From positions 310,001-374,000 of the forward strand of contig JROE01000006.1 in the NCBI GenBank assembly GCA_000783305.1: a stretch of 64,000 bases of DNA. Direction: 5' to 3'. The position numbers and the translations under genes are program-made. The DNA comes from Sphingobacteriaceae bacterium DW12 (GTDB lineage Bacteria; Bacteroidota; Bacteroidia; Sphingobacteriales; Sphingobacteriaceae). Below, in pieces: positions 24,261 to 33,703 of this stretch (position 1 is the first letter of the stretch; every line of letters begins with the position of its first letter). A model generated the notes under the pieces. It was given only the letters and a program-made list of their open reading frames with translations. It did no database searches and was not told where the DNA came from.

Positions 24261-26636
24261 ATGATTTACCCCCAAAATGCAAGTGATAAACTCGGCTTTG
24301 CTGAGATTAAGCTATATATAAAACAAAAGTGTCTAAGTGAACCGGGACGTGAAATGGTGGATAAAATCCAGCCACAGGTCAAACTGGAGCAAATAGATCG
24401 TTTCTTACGACAAACGAATGAATTTAAGGATATATTGGAGAATGATGCTCCTTTACCGGTGGATCATTTATATCCAATCAGGCCACTTGCAGAAAAGGCA
24501 AGGGTAGAGGGGGCTTTTTTGGCTGAGGAGGAATTCTATCGCGTGTTGTTGTCTTTACGTACAGTCTACGCTGTAATCCGATATTTTAATGAGCGAGAGG
24601 GTTTGTATCCTAATTTAGAAATCTTATTTGAACATCTGCCGATTGAAAATAAAATCGTAAAGGATATTGAGGTGGTGATAGATGAGCGTGGTAAAATGAA
24701 AAATAACGCATCGAGGCTCTTGTTGGATCTAAGCCAACAGATTTTAAAAGCTGAGCAAGAAGCGCATAAACGCATTGACATCATTTTTAAACAGGCGCAG
24801 AATAGTGGCTGGACTGCTGATGGTAATCTGACCATCCGGGACGGACGCCTTGTTATTCCTATTCTAGCGGAAAACAAAAGGAAACTCAAAGGGCTTATCC
24901 ACGATGAGTCTGCGACAGGGCAAACAGCTTTTATTGAGCCAGAAGAAGTTTTTCACTTAAATAATAAGATTAGGGATTTAGAGTTTGAAAGAAGACGCGA
25001 AGTGATTCGTATCTTGGTGGAATTGACGACGATGTTAAGACCACATATTCCGTTGCTTTTGTCCTATCACAGCTTACTGAGTAAATTGGATTTTGTTCGA
25101 GCAAAGGCTTTATTTGCGATAGATGTCGAAGCGGAGATGCCAGAATTGTCAAAAGAGGCGGAGATTTCACTTCACAATGCTCGGCACCCTTTATTGTTTT
25201 TACATTCCAAAAAGGAACAACATACGGTAGTACCGCTCAATATTAACATTAATGCAGATGAGCGGGTGATTGTCGTTTCGGGACCTAATGCAGGCGGAAA
25301 GTCTGTTTGTATGAAAACAGTTGGTCTTCTGCAGCTGATGGTACAATCAGGCTTGTTGATTCCAGCTGAGGCCACTTCAAAAGTTGGAGTATTCAAACAA
25401 ATTTTTGCCGATATTGGAGACGATCAATCTATTGAGAGCGATTTGAGTACCTATAGTGCACATCTTTCTAAAATGAAATATTTTACAGAGTTTGCAAATG
25501 CGCGTACATTGATTTTGATAGATGAGTTTGGAACAGGTACCGACCCTCTCTTTGGTGGACCTATGGCAGAAGCGGTACTGGAAACGCTAAATAAAAAACA
25601 TGTGAGGGGAGTAGTGACGACACACTATTCTAATCTAAAAGTATTTGCGAGTCATACAGAAGGTCTTGAGAATGCATCTATGCTATTTGACAATGAGGCG
25701 ATGAGGCCGATGTATATCTTGCAAGTGGGGAAGCCGGGGAGTTCATATGCTTTTGAAATTGCTCACAAGATTGGTCTTCGAAAGGATATACTAGAACTGG
25801 CCAAACAGAAAATAGGGACGCAGCAGAAAAAAGTAGATACGCTCTTGGTAGACCTGGAAAGGGATAAGAAGGAAGTTTTGGATACGAAAGTTGCCATTGG
25901 TAAGCGTGAGCGAGAGTTAATCTCGCTTAAGGCCGAATATGAAGAATTGCAGACCTATCTTGATGAGAATAAGAAGCAGATATTACGGAAGGCTAAGGAT
26001 GAGGCACAACAGATTTTAAAAGATGCGAATAAGCTCGTTGAGAATACAATTGCCGACATTAAGTCTGTAAAGGCAGATAAGGAGAAAACAAAAGAGATCC
26101 GCGGTAAATTGACGCAGGCTGCAGATGCGCATCGTGTGAAGCCGATTAAACAAGCTGCTCCAATAGTAGCAACTGGAACTGAAGAGCTTGTCATTGAGGT
26201 GGGAGATTGGGTGCGGATTATAGATTCGGGTAATGAAGCAGAAGTAATAGAAGTCGCTAAGAACAATAACCTCATCTTGGCACTAGGTGACTTAAGAACT
26301 GTGGTGAAGCGAGCAAAAGTGGTTAAGCTGAGAAGTAAGGAAAAGTCTAAGGCCATTAAGAAGAGTAGTGGTCATACGCCATCTGGTGCCGATTTTAGTC
26401 CCGAAGTGGATGTGCGTGGTATGCGTACGGAGGATGCCCTTCAAAAGTTGGAGGCAATTTTGGATCGCGCAGTGATGATCGGGTATCCGAACTTGAAAAT
26501 CGTGCATGGTAAAGGTGACGGAATTTTACGTAAATTCATCCGCGAATACTTACGTAAATACAGCCATGTATCTCGGTTTGAAGATGAACATGCGGATAGA
26601 GGGGGAGACGGTATTACATACGCTTACATTGATTAA
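24261..26636 (+). CDS. mutS2: Endonuclease MutS2
   Basis: A 791-residue MutS paralogue. The ATPase has Walker A GPNAGGKS (341-348), Walker B LILIDEFGTGTDP with Asp421/Glu422, and VVTTHYSNLK. A long coiled coil spans about 520-620. The C-terminal Smr nuclease domain runs from about 715 to 791 (VDVRGMRTEDAL, IVHGKGDGILR). No mismatch-recognition domain is present. Known roles in the family are suppression of recombination and, in Bacillus, ribosome collision rescue. The length is the family norm. Confidence 0.95.
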   Translation: MIYPQNASDKLGFAEIKLYIKQKCLSEPGREMVDKIQPQVKLEQIDRFLRQTNEFKDILENDAPLPVDHLYPIRPLAEKARVEGAFLAEEEFYRVLLSLRTVYAVIRYFNEREGLYPNLEILFEHLPIENKIVKDIEVVIDERGKMKNNASRLLLDLSQQILKAEQEAHKRIDIIFKQAQNSGWTADGNLTIRDGRLVIPILAENKRKLKGLIHDESATGQTAFIEPEEVFHLNNKIRDLEFERRREVIRILVELTTMLRPHIPLLLSYHSLLSKLDFVRAKALFAIDVEAEMPELSKEAEISLHNARHPLLFLHSKKEQHTVVPLNININADERVIVVSGPNAGGKSVCMKTVGLLQLMVQSGLLIPAEATSKVGVFKQIFADIGDDQSIESDLSTYSAHLSKMKYFTEFANARTLILIDEFGTGTDPLFGGPMAEAVLETLNKKHVRGVVTTHYSNLKVFASHTEGLENASMLFDNEAMRPMYILQVGKPGSSYAFEIAHKIGLRKDILELAKQKIGTQQKKVDTLLVDLERDKKEVLDTKVAIGKRERELISLKAEYEELQTYLDENKKQILRKAKDEAQQILKDANKLVENTIADIKSVKADKEKTKEIRGKLTQAADAHRVKPIKQAAPIVATGTEELVIEVGDWVRIIDSGNEAEVIEVAKNNNLILALGDLRTVVKRAKVVKLRSKEKSKAIKKSSGHTPSGADFSPEVDVRGMRTEDALQKLEAILDRAVMIGYPNLKIVHGKGDGILRKFIREYLRKYSHVSRFEDEHADRGGDGITYAYID

Positions 26637-26658
26637 TAATAATTATTAAGAGATCACT

Positions 26659-27303
26659 ATGTTTCCTGAATTCTTTAATGATGAACGTGTTCAGGCCGTA
26701 TTCGTGTCCATTATTTGTGGCTGCGTAATTGGGTTTGAAAGAGAGTATCGTAATAAGTCGGCTGGCTTTAGGACAGTCGTATTGATTTGTTTTGGATCTA
26801 CCGTATTTACAATGGTATCCATGTTAGGCGAAAATTCGGACGATCGTATAGCGGCTAATATTGTTACCGGTATTGGCTTTTTGGGGGCAGGGGTTATATT
26901 CAAAGGAAAGGTGTCCGTACTGGGGTTGACTACCGCTGCGGTAATTTGGTCTATGGCTGCCATCGGAATGGTAATAGGTACGGGAGAATTTGTGCTGGCC
27001 TTTTTTCTGACTGCTTGCATGTTTATCATTCTTGCGTTTTTTCATAAGATTGAACGGGTCTTGTCGAGTTTCTTTTTTACCAAGACTATCTACATCACCT
27101 TCCAAGATATTGGTCTCCACCATCTGAAGGATTTTGAAGAGTTGCTCTTGGAACGAAAAGTTACCGTAGCCAGAAAAGGACTCGAAAAACGAGGGAATCA
27201 TTTGATGGTGGTGTATGATATTTCGGGTAGACGAAAGCACATACAGGCTGTAAATGAGAAAATTGTCAGTTTAGATTATGTATACGAATTTACATATAGT
27301 TAA
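26659..27303 (+). CDS. MgtC/SapB family membrane protein
   Basis: A 214-residue protein with about four N-terminal membrane helices and the MgtC signature: VSIICGCVIGFEREYRNKSAGFRT, then RIAANIVTGIGFLGAGVIFKG and LTTAAVIWSMAAIGMVIGTG. The C-terminal cytoplasmic part (about 140-214) is ACT-like in size. MgtC proteins are linked to growth at low magnesium and to ATP synthase modulation. It begins 22 bp after mutS2 and ends 11 bp before the PAP2 gene. Confidence 0.9.
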   Translation: MFPEFFNDERVQAVFVSIICGCVIGFEREYRNKSAGFRTVVLICFGSTVFTMVSMLGENSDDRIAANIVTGIGFLGAGVIFKGKVSVLGLTTAAVIWSMAAIGMVIGTGEFVLAFFLTACMFIILAFFHKIERVLSSFFFTKTIYITFQDIGLHHLKDFEELLLERKVTVARKGLEKRGNHLMVVYDISGRRKHIQAVNEKIVSLDYVYEFTYS

Positions 27304-27314
27304 GATTTATCGAT

Positions 27315-27923
27315 ATGAGCGTAAAGAATAGATGTTTGACAGTTCATTGTTTTATTTTGTTTCTATTATGCAGTAGTTCTATGACGGCAAAGGGGCAGGA
27401 GGCAGCGGGAAGCACTGTTGATATCCGTATTCTCGAGTCCATAGCCGAGCATCGGAGCCCAGGTCAGACAACGACTTTCAGGATCCTGTCGGATACGCAT
27501 AACTATATGCAGATTGCTATTCCTGCGGGATTATTTGTGGCAGGTGCTATTAATGGAGATAAGCAGATGCGTCAGAATGCAGGATATATTTTCAGTAGCA
27601 CGGCGGTCACCGCTCTTGTGAATATTGGTCTCAAACAGATTTTTAAAAGATCTCGTCCCTTTAAGAAATATCCGGAATTTGTGGCCCTAGCTGCTCCGAG
27701 TTCATATTCGTTCCCATCGGGACATACCTCAGCTGCATTTAGTACGGCTACTGCTTTGTCCCATGCCTATCCTAAATGGTATGTCATCGCACCGGCGATA
27801 CTGTGGGCTGGAGGCGTGGGATATTCCCGAATGTATTTGGGTGTGCATTATCCTACAGATGTAGCGGCTGGCGCTGTATTGGGGACAGGAGCGGCTTTGG
27901 GCATGGGGTTTATGAAGAAATAA
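27315..27923 (+). CDS. PAP2-family phosphatase
   Basis: A 202-residue acid phosphatase/lipid phosphatase with an N-terminal signal segment (about 1-28, ending AKGQ). All three PAP2 motifs are visible: KQIFKRSRP (motif 1), PSGHTSAAF (motif 2, catalytic His), and SRMYLGVHYPTDVAAG (motif 3, His and Asp). It likely hydrolyses lipid-linked or small phosphates in the periplasm or at the membrane, for example undecaprenyl pyrophosphate. It is the last gene of the rightward group from 23540. Confidence 0.9.
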   Translation: MSVKNRCLTVHCFILFLLCSSSMTAKGQEAAGSTVDIRILESIAEHRSPGQTTTFRILSDTHNYMQIAIPAGLFVAGAINGDKQMRQNAGYIFSSTAVTALVNIGLKQIFKRSRPFKKYPEFVALAAPSSYSFPSGHTSAAFSTATALSHAYPKWYVIAPAILWAGGVGYSRMYLGVHYPTDVAAGAVLGTGAALGMGFMKK

Positions 27924-27983
27924 CGTTTTTTAACGGCCTCCAAAGGCGTATCCAATGGAGTCCTTGGCTATCCCTTAGTTTGT

Positions 27984-29000
27984 TTATCTTAGCTGCAGCT
28001 TGGCAATACTGCCTTTGCTTCCCGTTAGGTAGATGGCGTTTCCTTTTTTTGCTTTTTGGATAACATTGAAGCTACTGGTATCGATATTGGTCCAATGCTG
28101 TCCGCCATCATTGGAGATATCTGTGCCAGACGTTCCAGTGGCCAATATTGTGTCAGCTGACACATAAATCACGCTTGATCTAAAGCCATGGACAGATGTT
28201 GCAGGTGGTTGCCATGAGCGTCCAGCATCGGTGGTCAACAGTACATTGTTAGTGTGTATTTGGTCCCGTAGGTAGTCGCCTCCGACTGCAATTCCCGCCT
28301 TTTCATTCCAAAAATCAATGGAAAAAACACCTGTAGATGGCTTGCCTTGGGCAATGGGGCATGCTGATCGAGTCCAATTCTGACCATAATCATCAGAGTA
28401 GTATACGTGGGATACGGTTCCACCAGTTGCTATCCATACTTGACCGTTGTTCATGGTTTCGACGGTAGTCCCACTCGCTGCAAAACTCGCTTCGCCCACG
28501 GCCATTTGATAGGTTAGATTTGCCGAGATGTTCTGCCAGGACATACCACCATCTTGGGTCGTCAGGACTTGTAGAGCATGATGAATGGGGTCGCCATATA
28601 CAATACCGTTTTGATCGTCCCAAAATGATAGGCCATCTAGAAAAATGTCCGGATGATTATTGGTGTATACTGCAGACCAGTTCTTGCCTGCATCAAGGGT
28701 CTGCAGTATAATGGCAGGGGAGCCTACGCTCATGACAATTGCGCGTTGCTCGTCAAAAGCTTCAATATCACGAAAATCGTACTTCTCATAACCTGTAGGG
28801 TTGATCCATGCCCATGTTTTCCCTGCATCTTCAGAGCGACCTACAGTGCCGTTGCTGCCGCTGACCCATAAAACGCTATCAGATACTATTGAAAGGCCTC
28901 TAAAGCTACTGTTGATGCCGGTAACAAGTGGTGTAATGGTCTGCGCAAAAAGAAACTGAGGCGCAAGAACCCACATGAAAAGAAATTTTTTAATCGACAT
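27984..29000 (-). CDS. YCF48/BNR-repeat secreted propeller protein
   Basis: About 338 residues, starting at ATG 29000 where a signal peptide begins (MSIKKFLFMWVLAPQFLFAQ). The mature protein is built of repeated BNR/YCF48-like blades: VGRSEDAGKTWAWI, ILQTLDAGKNWSAV, LTTQDGGMSWQNI, VYYSDDYGQNWTRS, LLTTDAGRSWQPP, DISNDGGQHWTNI. Each carries the S/T-x-D-x-G-x-x-W Asp-box. The family includes photosystem II assembly factor Ycf48 and sialidase-like propellers. Here the role is unknown and probably binding rather than catalysis. It lies 65 bp downstream of the yceH-like gene on the same strand. Confidence 0.85.
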   Translation of the reverse strand: MSIKKFLFMWVLAPQFLFAQTITPLVTGINSSFRGLSIVSDSVLWVSGSNGTVGRSEDAGKTWAWINPTGYEKYDFRDIEAFDEQRAIVMSVGSPAIILQTLDAGKNWSAVYTNNHPDIFLDGLSFWDDQNGIVYGDPIHHALQVLTTQDGGMSWQNISANLTYQMAVGEASFAASGTTVETMNNGQVWIATGGTVSHVYYSDDYGQNWTRSACPIAQGKPSTGVFSIDFWNEKAGIAVGGDYLRDQIHTNNVLLTTDAGRSWQPPATSVHGFRSSVIYVSADTILATGTSGTDISNDGGQHWTNIDTSSFNVIQKAKKGNAIYLTGSKGSIAKLQLR

Positions 29001-29065
29001 TGTATTTCGGTTAGTTTGTCTCTCCGGCAAAGTCACTCCATTTGTTTTGGAGCGCCATTTCTTCA

Positions 29066-29719
29066 CTATCTGAGTTCCTGCATTAGGCTGTCAAACTCAG
29101 CTCGGAGCTGGACTAACTGCTCTTCAAGGGTGGCCACTCTGCTCTCTAGTTCGTGTACTCTGCTGCTGCTATTTCCTTCATTGGAGCTAGGTGTGTCATA
29201 ATCTTCTTCGTTGACTTCGCCCAGAAGGTGCACATAACGTACTTCTTTTTGCCCAGGACGCTTGCCTAATTGCTTTGTATAGACAATTTCGCCCTCGCTG
29301 AGTCTGTTCAAATGGTCTTGTACATCTTCCAAGCCTTCAAACTCGTGCAGACGTCCGGAGTTGCTGTTGATTTCGCCAGGAGTCAATGGACCCCTGAGGA
29401 TAAGTAGGCAGAGTATAGCCAAATCGGAAGGTATAAGTGGAAATTGGATTGCCAGATTGTGCTTGTATTTGGTGACCCTACTACCACCACCTACAACTGT
29501 GGATATCAATCCTCTCTTTTTTAGAGCATCTAATGCTTCTATGACAGTAGATTCGCTGTAATTAACGACTGGTTTTCGGGATGTTTTTTGATTACAGGCA
29601 GTCTGTAATCCGTTGAGGGTCATAGGGTAGTATTCTGGTGTGGTCTTGGATTTTTCCAATAAGGAGCCCAATACCCTTAATTCTTCGGCGGATAATTGTG
29701 GTAAAGATTTATATTCCAT
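29066..29719 (-). CDS. yceH: YceH family (DUF480) protein
   Basis: A 217-residue YceH protein composed of tandem winged-helix domains. Characteristic parts are LSAEELRVLGSLLEKSKTTPEYYPMTLN, ACNQKTSRKPVV, the second-domain LILRGPLTPGEINSNSGRLHEF, and LGKRPGQKEVRYVHLL. The C-terminus (about 183-217) is a coiled coil (VHELESRVATLEEQLVQLRAEF). Function is not established; DNA binding is plausible from the fold. Confidence 0.93.
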   Translation of the reverse strand: MEYKSLPQLSAEELRVLGSLLEKSKTTPEYYPMTLNGLQTACNQKTSRKPVVNYSESTVIEALDALKKRGLISTVVGGGSRVTKYKHNLAIQFPLIPSDLAILCLLILRGPLTPGEINSNSGRLHEFEGLEDVQDHLNRLSEGEIVYTKQLGKRPGQKEVRYVHLLGEVNEEDYDTPSSNEGNSSSRVHELESRVATLEEQLVQLRAEFDSLMQELR

Positions 29720-29920
29720 AGAAGTAAGTCAAATAATATAATTGTTCAATTGTAAACATAGATAAAATGCTTTAAATTCACGAATAGCAGTGAAAAAAAG
29801 CAGGGGTTAGTTTGCTTGGATGACAGAATTGGAAGGAAAATTTGTGAACAATGAACGGAATTATCATATTTCGTGCCATTACAATTTTGTATCTTCGTCA
29901 TCTGATATAAATAGGACCAT

Positions 29921-30826
29921 TTGTTAAAAATTGCTTTCCATACGGCATATGTTCACCCAGTTAAAGAGGGACATCGCTTTCCGATGAGTAAATACGAGCT
30001 GATTCCATTGCAATTGCTTCGTGAAGGTTTGGTTGGTTCTGCTAATTTTTTTGAACCTGAGCTTGTTAGTCGCGAGATAGCTTGCCTTGCGCATGATTCG
30101 CAATACGTAGATCATCTGTTGAATCTAACCTTGGATGCTGGAATGGTGCGTCGGATTGGATTTCCATTGTCTGTGGAGCTCGTGAACCGTGAACGATATA
30201 TACTGGATGGGACAATACAAGCTGCAAAGTTTGCTCAACAGTATGGTGTAGCATTTAATGTAGCTGGAGGTACACATCACGCTGGGTACGATTATGGAGA
30301 AGGTTTTTGCCTACTCAATGATCAAGCCGTTGCTGCGGCTTACCTTCTCGAGCTAGGACTTGCTAAGAAGGTGCTGATTATTGACCTTGATGTGCATCAA
30401 GGGAATGGTACGGCACATATCTTTCGTGACAATCCTGCTGTATTTACGTTTTCCATGCACGGTGATAAGAATTTTCCTTTTATCAAGGAGCACTCTGATT
30501 GGGATATTCCCTTAAAAGATGGCTTGACAGATTCGGAGTATCTTGCTGTCCTGAAAGATGCTTTAGGGCGACTGTTTGAAGATTTGGGACCTGATTTTGT
30601 ATTTTACCAGGCCGGAGTTGATGTGTTGGAGACGGATAAGTTAGGGAAGTTAAAGTTGAGCGCGGACGCTTGTAAGGAGCGGGATGCATTGATACTTCGC
30701 GCTTGTCAGACTCGATACATACCTTTGCAAATCAGTATGGGCGGAGGGTACTCTACACATATTAAAGATATCGTAAATGCGCATGTGGAGACATTTAGAG
30801 GGGCTATCGATATCTATAATCTTTAA
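29921..30826 (+). CDS. Histone deacetylase family protein
   Basis: A 301-residue arginase/deacetylase-fold enzyme of the acetoin utilisation (AcuC)/histone deacetylase family. The catalytic His pair is His119-His120 in GGTHHAG. The zinc ligands are Asp157 and His159 in IDLDVHQGNGT, plus the Asp of YQAGVDVLETDKLG. It should deacetylate acetyl-lysine proteins or acetylated small amines. It starts with TTG at 29921 (LLKIAFHTAY); no ATG lies near the conserved N-terminus. It heads an operon with a nucleoid-associated protein gene 29 bp downstream. Confidence 0.9.
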   Translation: MLKIAFHTAYVHPVKEGHRFPMSKYELIPLQLLREGLVGSANFFEPELVSREIACLAHDSQYVDHLLNLTLDAGMVRRIGFPLSVELVNRERYILDGTIQAAKFAQQYGVAFNVAGGTHHAGYDYGEGFCLLNDQAVAAAYLLELGLAKKVLIIDLDVHQGNGTAHIFRDNPAVFTFSMHGDKNFPFIKEHSDWDIPLKDGLTDSEYLAVLKDALGRLFEDLGPDFVFYQAGVDVLETDKLGKLKLSADACKERDALILRACQTRYIPLQISMGGGYSTHIKDIVNAHVETFRGAIDIYNL

Positions 30827-30855
30827 TTCGTAAGAATAATATACTAATATATACT

Positions 30856-31914
30856 ATGTTTTTTCACCAAGACGCTACTTTTGAAAACCTGTCCATACAC
30901 CGTGTGGGCAACAAGTCCCAAGACGAGTTTTACATCCTGTCGGATGAACCTGTCAACTTGGGAGAAGATGAGGTGATGCCTCCGCTTTTGAAACAGTACT
31001 TTTTATCACCATTTTCTAAACTAAATGAAGTCTACCGATTTTATCATCCGAATGAGGATTTGGAGTTGAATGAAATTTATCATTTTACTAAGCAGTTTTT
31101 TGATGGTAAGCTTTCGTTTCACGAGTTATCGCAGCAAGTGAGTAAACACCTTTATGAGGTGTCGGGGCATCCGAAGATTAAGGCGGGCGAGGTGTATGTA
31201 GTCCATCTAAGGGACGTACAGATGGAAGGCGAAGACCACCAGGCGATCGGGATATTCAAGTCGGAGAATAAGGAAACGTATTTGAAAGTATATCCTGAGC
31301 AGGGGGCTTTTAAGTTGGAATACGAACAAGAGGCCATCAATATCAATAAGTTGGACAAAGGAGTGCTCATCATCGATACAGAGGGAGAAGAAGGGTATAA
31401 GGTATTGGTGATTGATCAAACGAATAAGACACAGGAGGCGGTGTATTGGAAAGATGAGTTTTTGCAGTTGCGAATCCGCAATGACAGTTTTAACCAGACT
31501 GGAAATTATTTGAAAGTCTACAAAAACTTTGTCAACGAAAAGCTTGATGAATCTTTTGAAATGGAAAAGGCAGATAAAATCGATTTGCTCAACCGCTCGA
31601 TGAATTATTTCAAGGAAAAGGAAACGTTTGTACAAGAAGAATTTGAAGAAGAGGTGTTGAGCAACCCACAAGCCATTTCTTTGTTCCAAGACTATCGTGG
31701 TACATTGGAAAATGAGTTTGAGACACCTTTTCAGAGTAACTTTGACATTGCAAATAAAGCGGTGAAGAAAATGGAGGCGTCTTATAAGACTGTTTTGAAA
31801 TTGGATAAGAATTTTCATATCTATATCCACGGCAAACGCGAATATTTGGAGAAGGGATTCGATGATGAAAAGGGAATGAACTATTATAAGGTCTATTTCG
31901 AAAACGAAAGCTAA
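30856..31914 (+). CDS. 37-kDa nucleoid-associated protein (NdpA/YejK family)
   Basis: A 352-residue member of the NdpA/YejK nucleoid-associated family (PF04245). It opens with ATFENLSIHRVGNKSQDEFYILS and has the conserved DKIDLLNRSMNYFKEKETFVQEEFEEEV block near residues 235-265 and FDIANKAVKKMEASYKTVLKLDKNFHIYIHG near 295-325. E. coli YejK binds DNA and associates with the nucleoid. Its stop codon overlaps the next start by 1 bp (TAATG), and it follows a deacetylase gene by 29 bp, suggesting a linked function. Confidence 0.88.
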   Translation: MFFHQDATFENLSIHRVGNKSQDEFYILSDEPVNLGEDEVMPPLLKQYFLSPFSKLNEVYRFYHPNEDLELNEIYHFTKQFFDGKLSFHELSQQVSKHLYEVSGHPKIKAGEVYVVHLRDVQMEGEDHQAIGIFKSENKETYLKVYPEQGAFKLEYEQEAININKLDKGVLIIDTEGEEGYKVLVIDQTNKTQEAVYWKDEFLQLRIRNDSFNQTGNYLKVYKNFVNEKLDESFEMEKADKIDLLNRSMNYFKEKETFVQEEFEEEVLSNPQAISLFQDYRGTLENEFETPFQSNFDIANKAVKKMEASYKTVLKLDKNFHIYIHGKREYLEKGFDDEKGMNYYKVYFENES

Positions 31915-32999
31915 TGAGATTACGACTGCGGGCATCTTGGATCTTATTTGTTTCACTGTTATTTATAATAGCGGTGCTTTCTTTCCTTAAAGGGAGTCCA
32001 GAATGGGTTGAATCAGTGTTTTCGCAATCTTGGTACCCGCTTTTCAATGGTTTTCAGAAGTTGCTATTCGGATACATTCCGTTCAGTATAGGTGATTTAC
32101 TATACGGAGGTGTCATCGTTGCATTGCTATGGTTAATTTTTGTGCTTGTCAAGTCCTTGGTGTATAAAAAACGGCGACGAGCGCTCCAAATCGGATTTCA
32201 TCTTTTGAATGCTATATTGGCTCTGTATGCTTTTTTTTATATCAGTTGGGGACTGAACTATTATCGGCAGCCTCTTGCCTTGAATGCTCATATCGAGTTG
32301 ACAAATCCTAGACTGGCTGACTATTTGGTGATTCTGGAAAGGATGGTGGATAGCGTAAATACATTAAGAACACAGACAGATCCTGTGAGATGGAAGGATA
32401 AGGGAAGTCGGATAGCTCAAGACATGATGCAATGGGTGCAACAAGATACTACATTTGAAAACTTTCTATCTCGATCCAACGTGGTTGCCAAATCACCTTT
32501 GAACAGTACATTTGTGTCGTATGTTGGCGTATCGGGCTATTTCAATCCCTTTTCTCATGAGACACAGATCAATGACATTATGCCCGCTGTTTCCAAGCCA
32601 TTTACCTATATACACGAGTTGGCACACCAACAGGGAGTGGGTTTCGAAGATGAAGCCAATTTTATCGCCTTTGTACGGTTGAAAAGACATCCTGAGGTGT
32701 TTTATCGATATTCGGCTTATTTGCAAACAGTCAGTTATTTGATAATGGAGCTTTACCGAATAGATCAGAATCTATATCATATATACAGGAATCGACTTTC
32801 AGCAGCTGTCTTAAGTGATTTGAAAGAAGAACGTTTGTTTTGGGCGGAATATCTAGGCTGGATGAATCGGTTAACATCTCTGTTTTACAATGAATATCTC
32901 CAGCACAACAACCAGGCGGAAGGAATGGACCGATATAATCGGATGGTTCGACTTGTACTTGCCTATGAATTGAAGATAGGCAAGTGCAAATCACGATAG
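31914..32999 (+). CDS. DUF3810 membrane metalloprotease-like protein
   Basis: A 361-residue protein of the Bacteroidota family DUF3810. Two to three N-terminal membrane helices (about 7-25, 53-75, 92-110) precede an extracytoplasmic domain. That domain includes NSTFVSYVGVSGYFNPFSHETQIN and a zincin-like motif HELAH (His234, His238) followed by GVGFEDEANFIAF, where the Glu in FEDEANF may be the third ligand. Proteolysis is inferred from the motif only. Translation is coupled to the preceding gene by TAATG. Confidence 0.85.
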   Translation: MRLRLRASWILFVSLLFIIAVLSFLKGSPEWVESVFSQSWYPLFNGFQKLLFGYIPFSIGDLLYGGVIVALLWLIFVLVKSLVYKKRRRALQIGFHLLNAILALYAFFYISWGLNYYRQPLALNAHIELTNPRLADYLVILERMVDSVNTLRTQTDPVRWKDKGSRIAQDMMQWVQQDTTFENFLSRSNVVAKSPLNSTFVSYVGVSGYFNPFSHETQINDIMPAVSKPFTYIHELAHQQGVGFEDEANFIAFVRLKRHPEVFYRYSAYLQTVSYLIMELYRIDQNLYHIYRNRLSAAVLSDLKEERLFWAEYLGWMNRLTSLFYNEYLQHNNQAEGMDRYNRMVRLVLAYELKIGKCKSR

Positions 33000-33054
33000 A
33001 ACTGTTGTTGATATATAAAGTATTCTTTATAGGGTATTAGATCTCCACTATTTG

Positions 33055-33504
33055 TTATGCAGGTTCCGATGTTTTCAATACATTTCTGTATGGGTAGGAA
33101 TGGAAGATATGTCTTCTTGCAAAACGTCCTGGTGAGTCAGCATTGATAAATTTGATATAGTCGTTTTTAGCGACCCCAAAGTATTCGTATTTGCTTCCGT
33201 CTTGAAAAGTAATTTCCAATACTTGTGATTTCCAGTCAAAGTCTTGGATGGCAGAATTAGCGATAGTCTCTTTATAGATAGGCAATTGTTGCTCCAACAT
33301 CTCCGAGCAGATGCTTACTAAGAAATGGTAGGCTTCAATCATTTCTGTACTTTTGGCCTCCGCAGCTAATCTTCCTTCTTCGTCATTTACAAATTTATCT
33401 GGATGACACTCTTTCATGATTGTACGGTAGGTCGATTTCAATGTTTTGAGATCGACAGATTTATCTACATTCAAAAGTTTTCGGTAGTCTGCAATTTTTT
33501 TCAT
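33055..33504 (-). CDS. J-domain protein with C-terminal KTSC domain
   Basis: A 149-residue two-domain protein. Residues 1-65 form a J domain with the HPD tripeptide at 34-36 (ECHPDKF), so it could stimulate a DnaK-type Hsp70 ATPase. Residues about 88-145 match the KTSC domain (IQDFDWKSQVLEITFQDGSKYEYFGV, FHSYPYRNV), a small beta domain first noted at the C-terminus of lysyl-tRNA synthetases and in standalone or phage proteins. The combination suggests a Hsp70 co-chaperone with a special client. The -7 element ends 5 bp before the ATG, implying a leaderless mRNA. Confidence 0.85.
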   Translation of the reverse strand: MKKIADYRKLLNVDKSVDLKTLKSTYRTIMKECHPDKFVNDEEGRLAAEAKSTEMIEAYHFLVSICSEMLEQQLPIYKETIANSAIQDFDWKSQVLEITFQDGSKYEYFGVAKNDYIKFINADSPGRFARRHIFHSYPYRNVLKTSEPA

Positions 33505-33509
33505 GGCCG

Positions 33510-33517
33510 CAAAGGTA
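33510..33517 (-). promoter_or_regulatory. -7 element of the J-domain/KTSC gene
   Basis: TACCTTTG on the minus strand matches TAnnTTTG exactly. Only 5 bp separate it from the start codon, so transcription should begin at or next to the ATG. Confidence 0.65.
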
Positions 33518-33703
33518 GGTATTATAAAATATAATCCACTATCTCTGATTTTATTAGATGATGTTTTTTCAGAAGAGTAGATTGATGTTGACCATTCAGC
33601 AGGAGGCGGTATTGCCCTATTGAAATAGGCATTTTTACGAAAATAGTATTAGGGCCGGACAAGGATATTGTTGCAGTTTCAAGCAGACGGAACGGAGTAA
33701 TCT

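Noticed and set aside
31207..31956. Long leftward open frame (249 codons) antisense to the nucleoid-protein gene
   Set aside because: It is a shadow of a well-supported gene in another frame, rich in Phe/Ile/Leu runs from the complementary strand, with no domain similarity.
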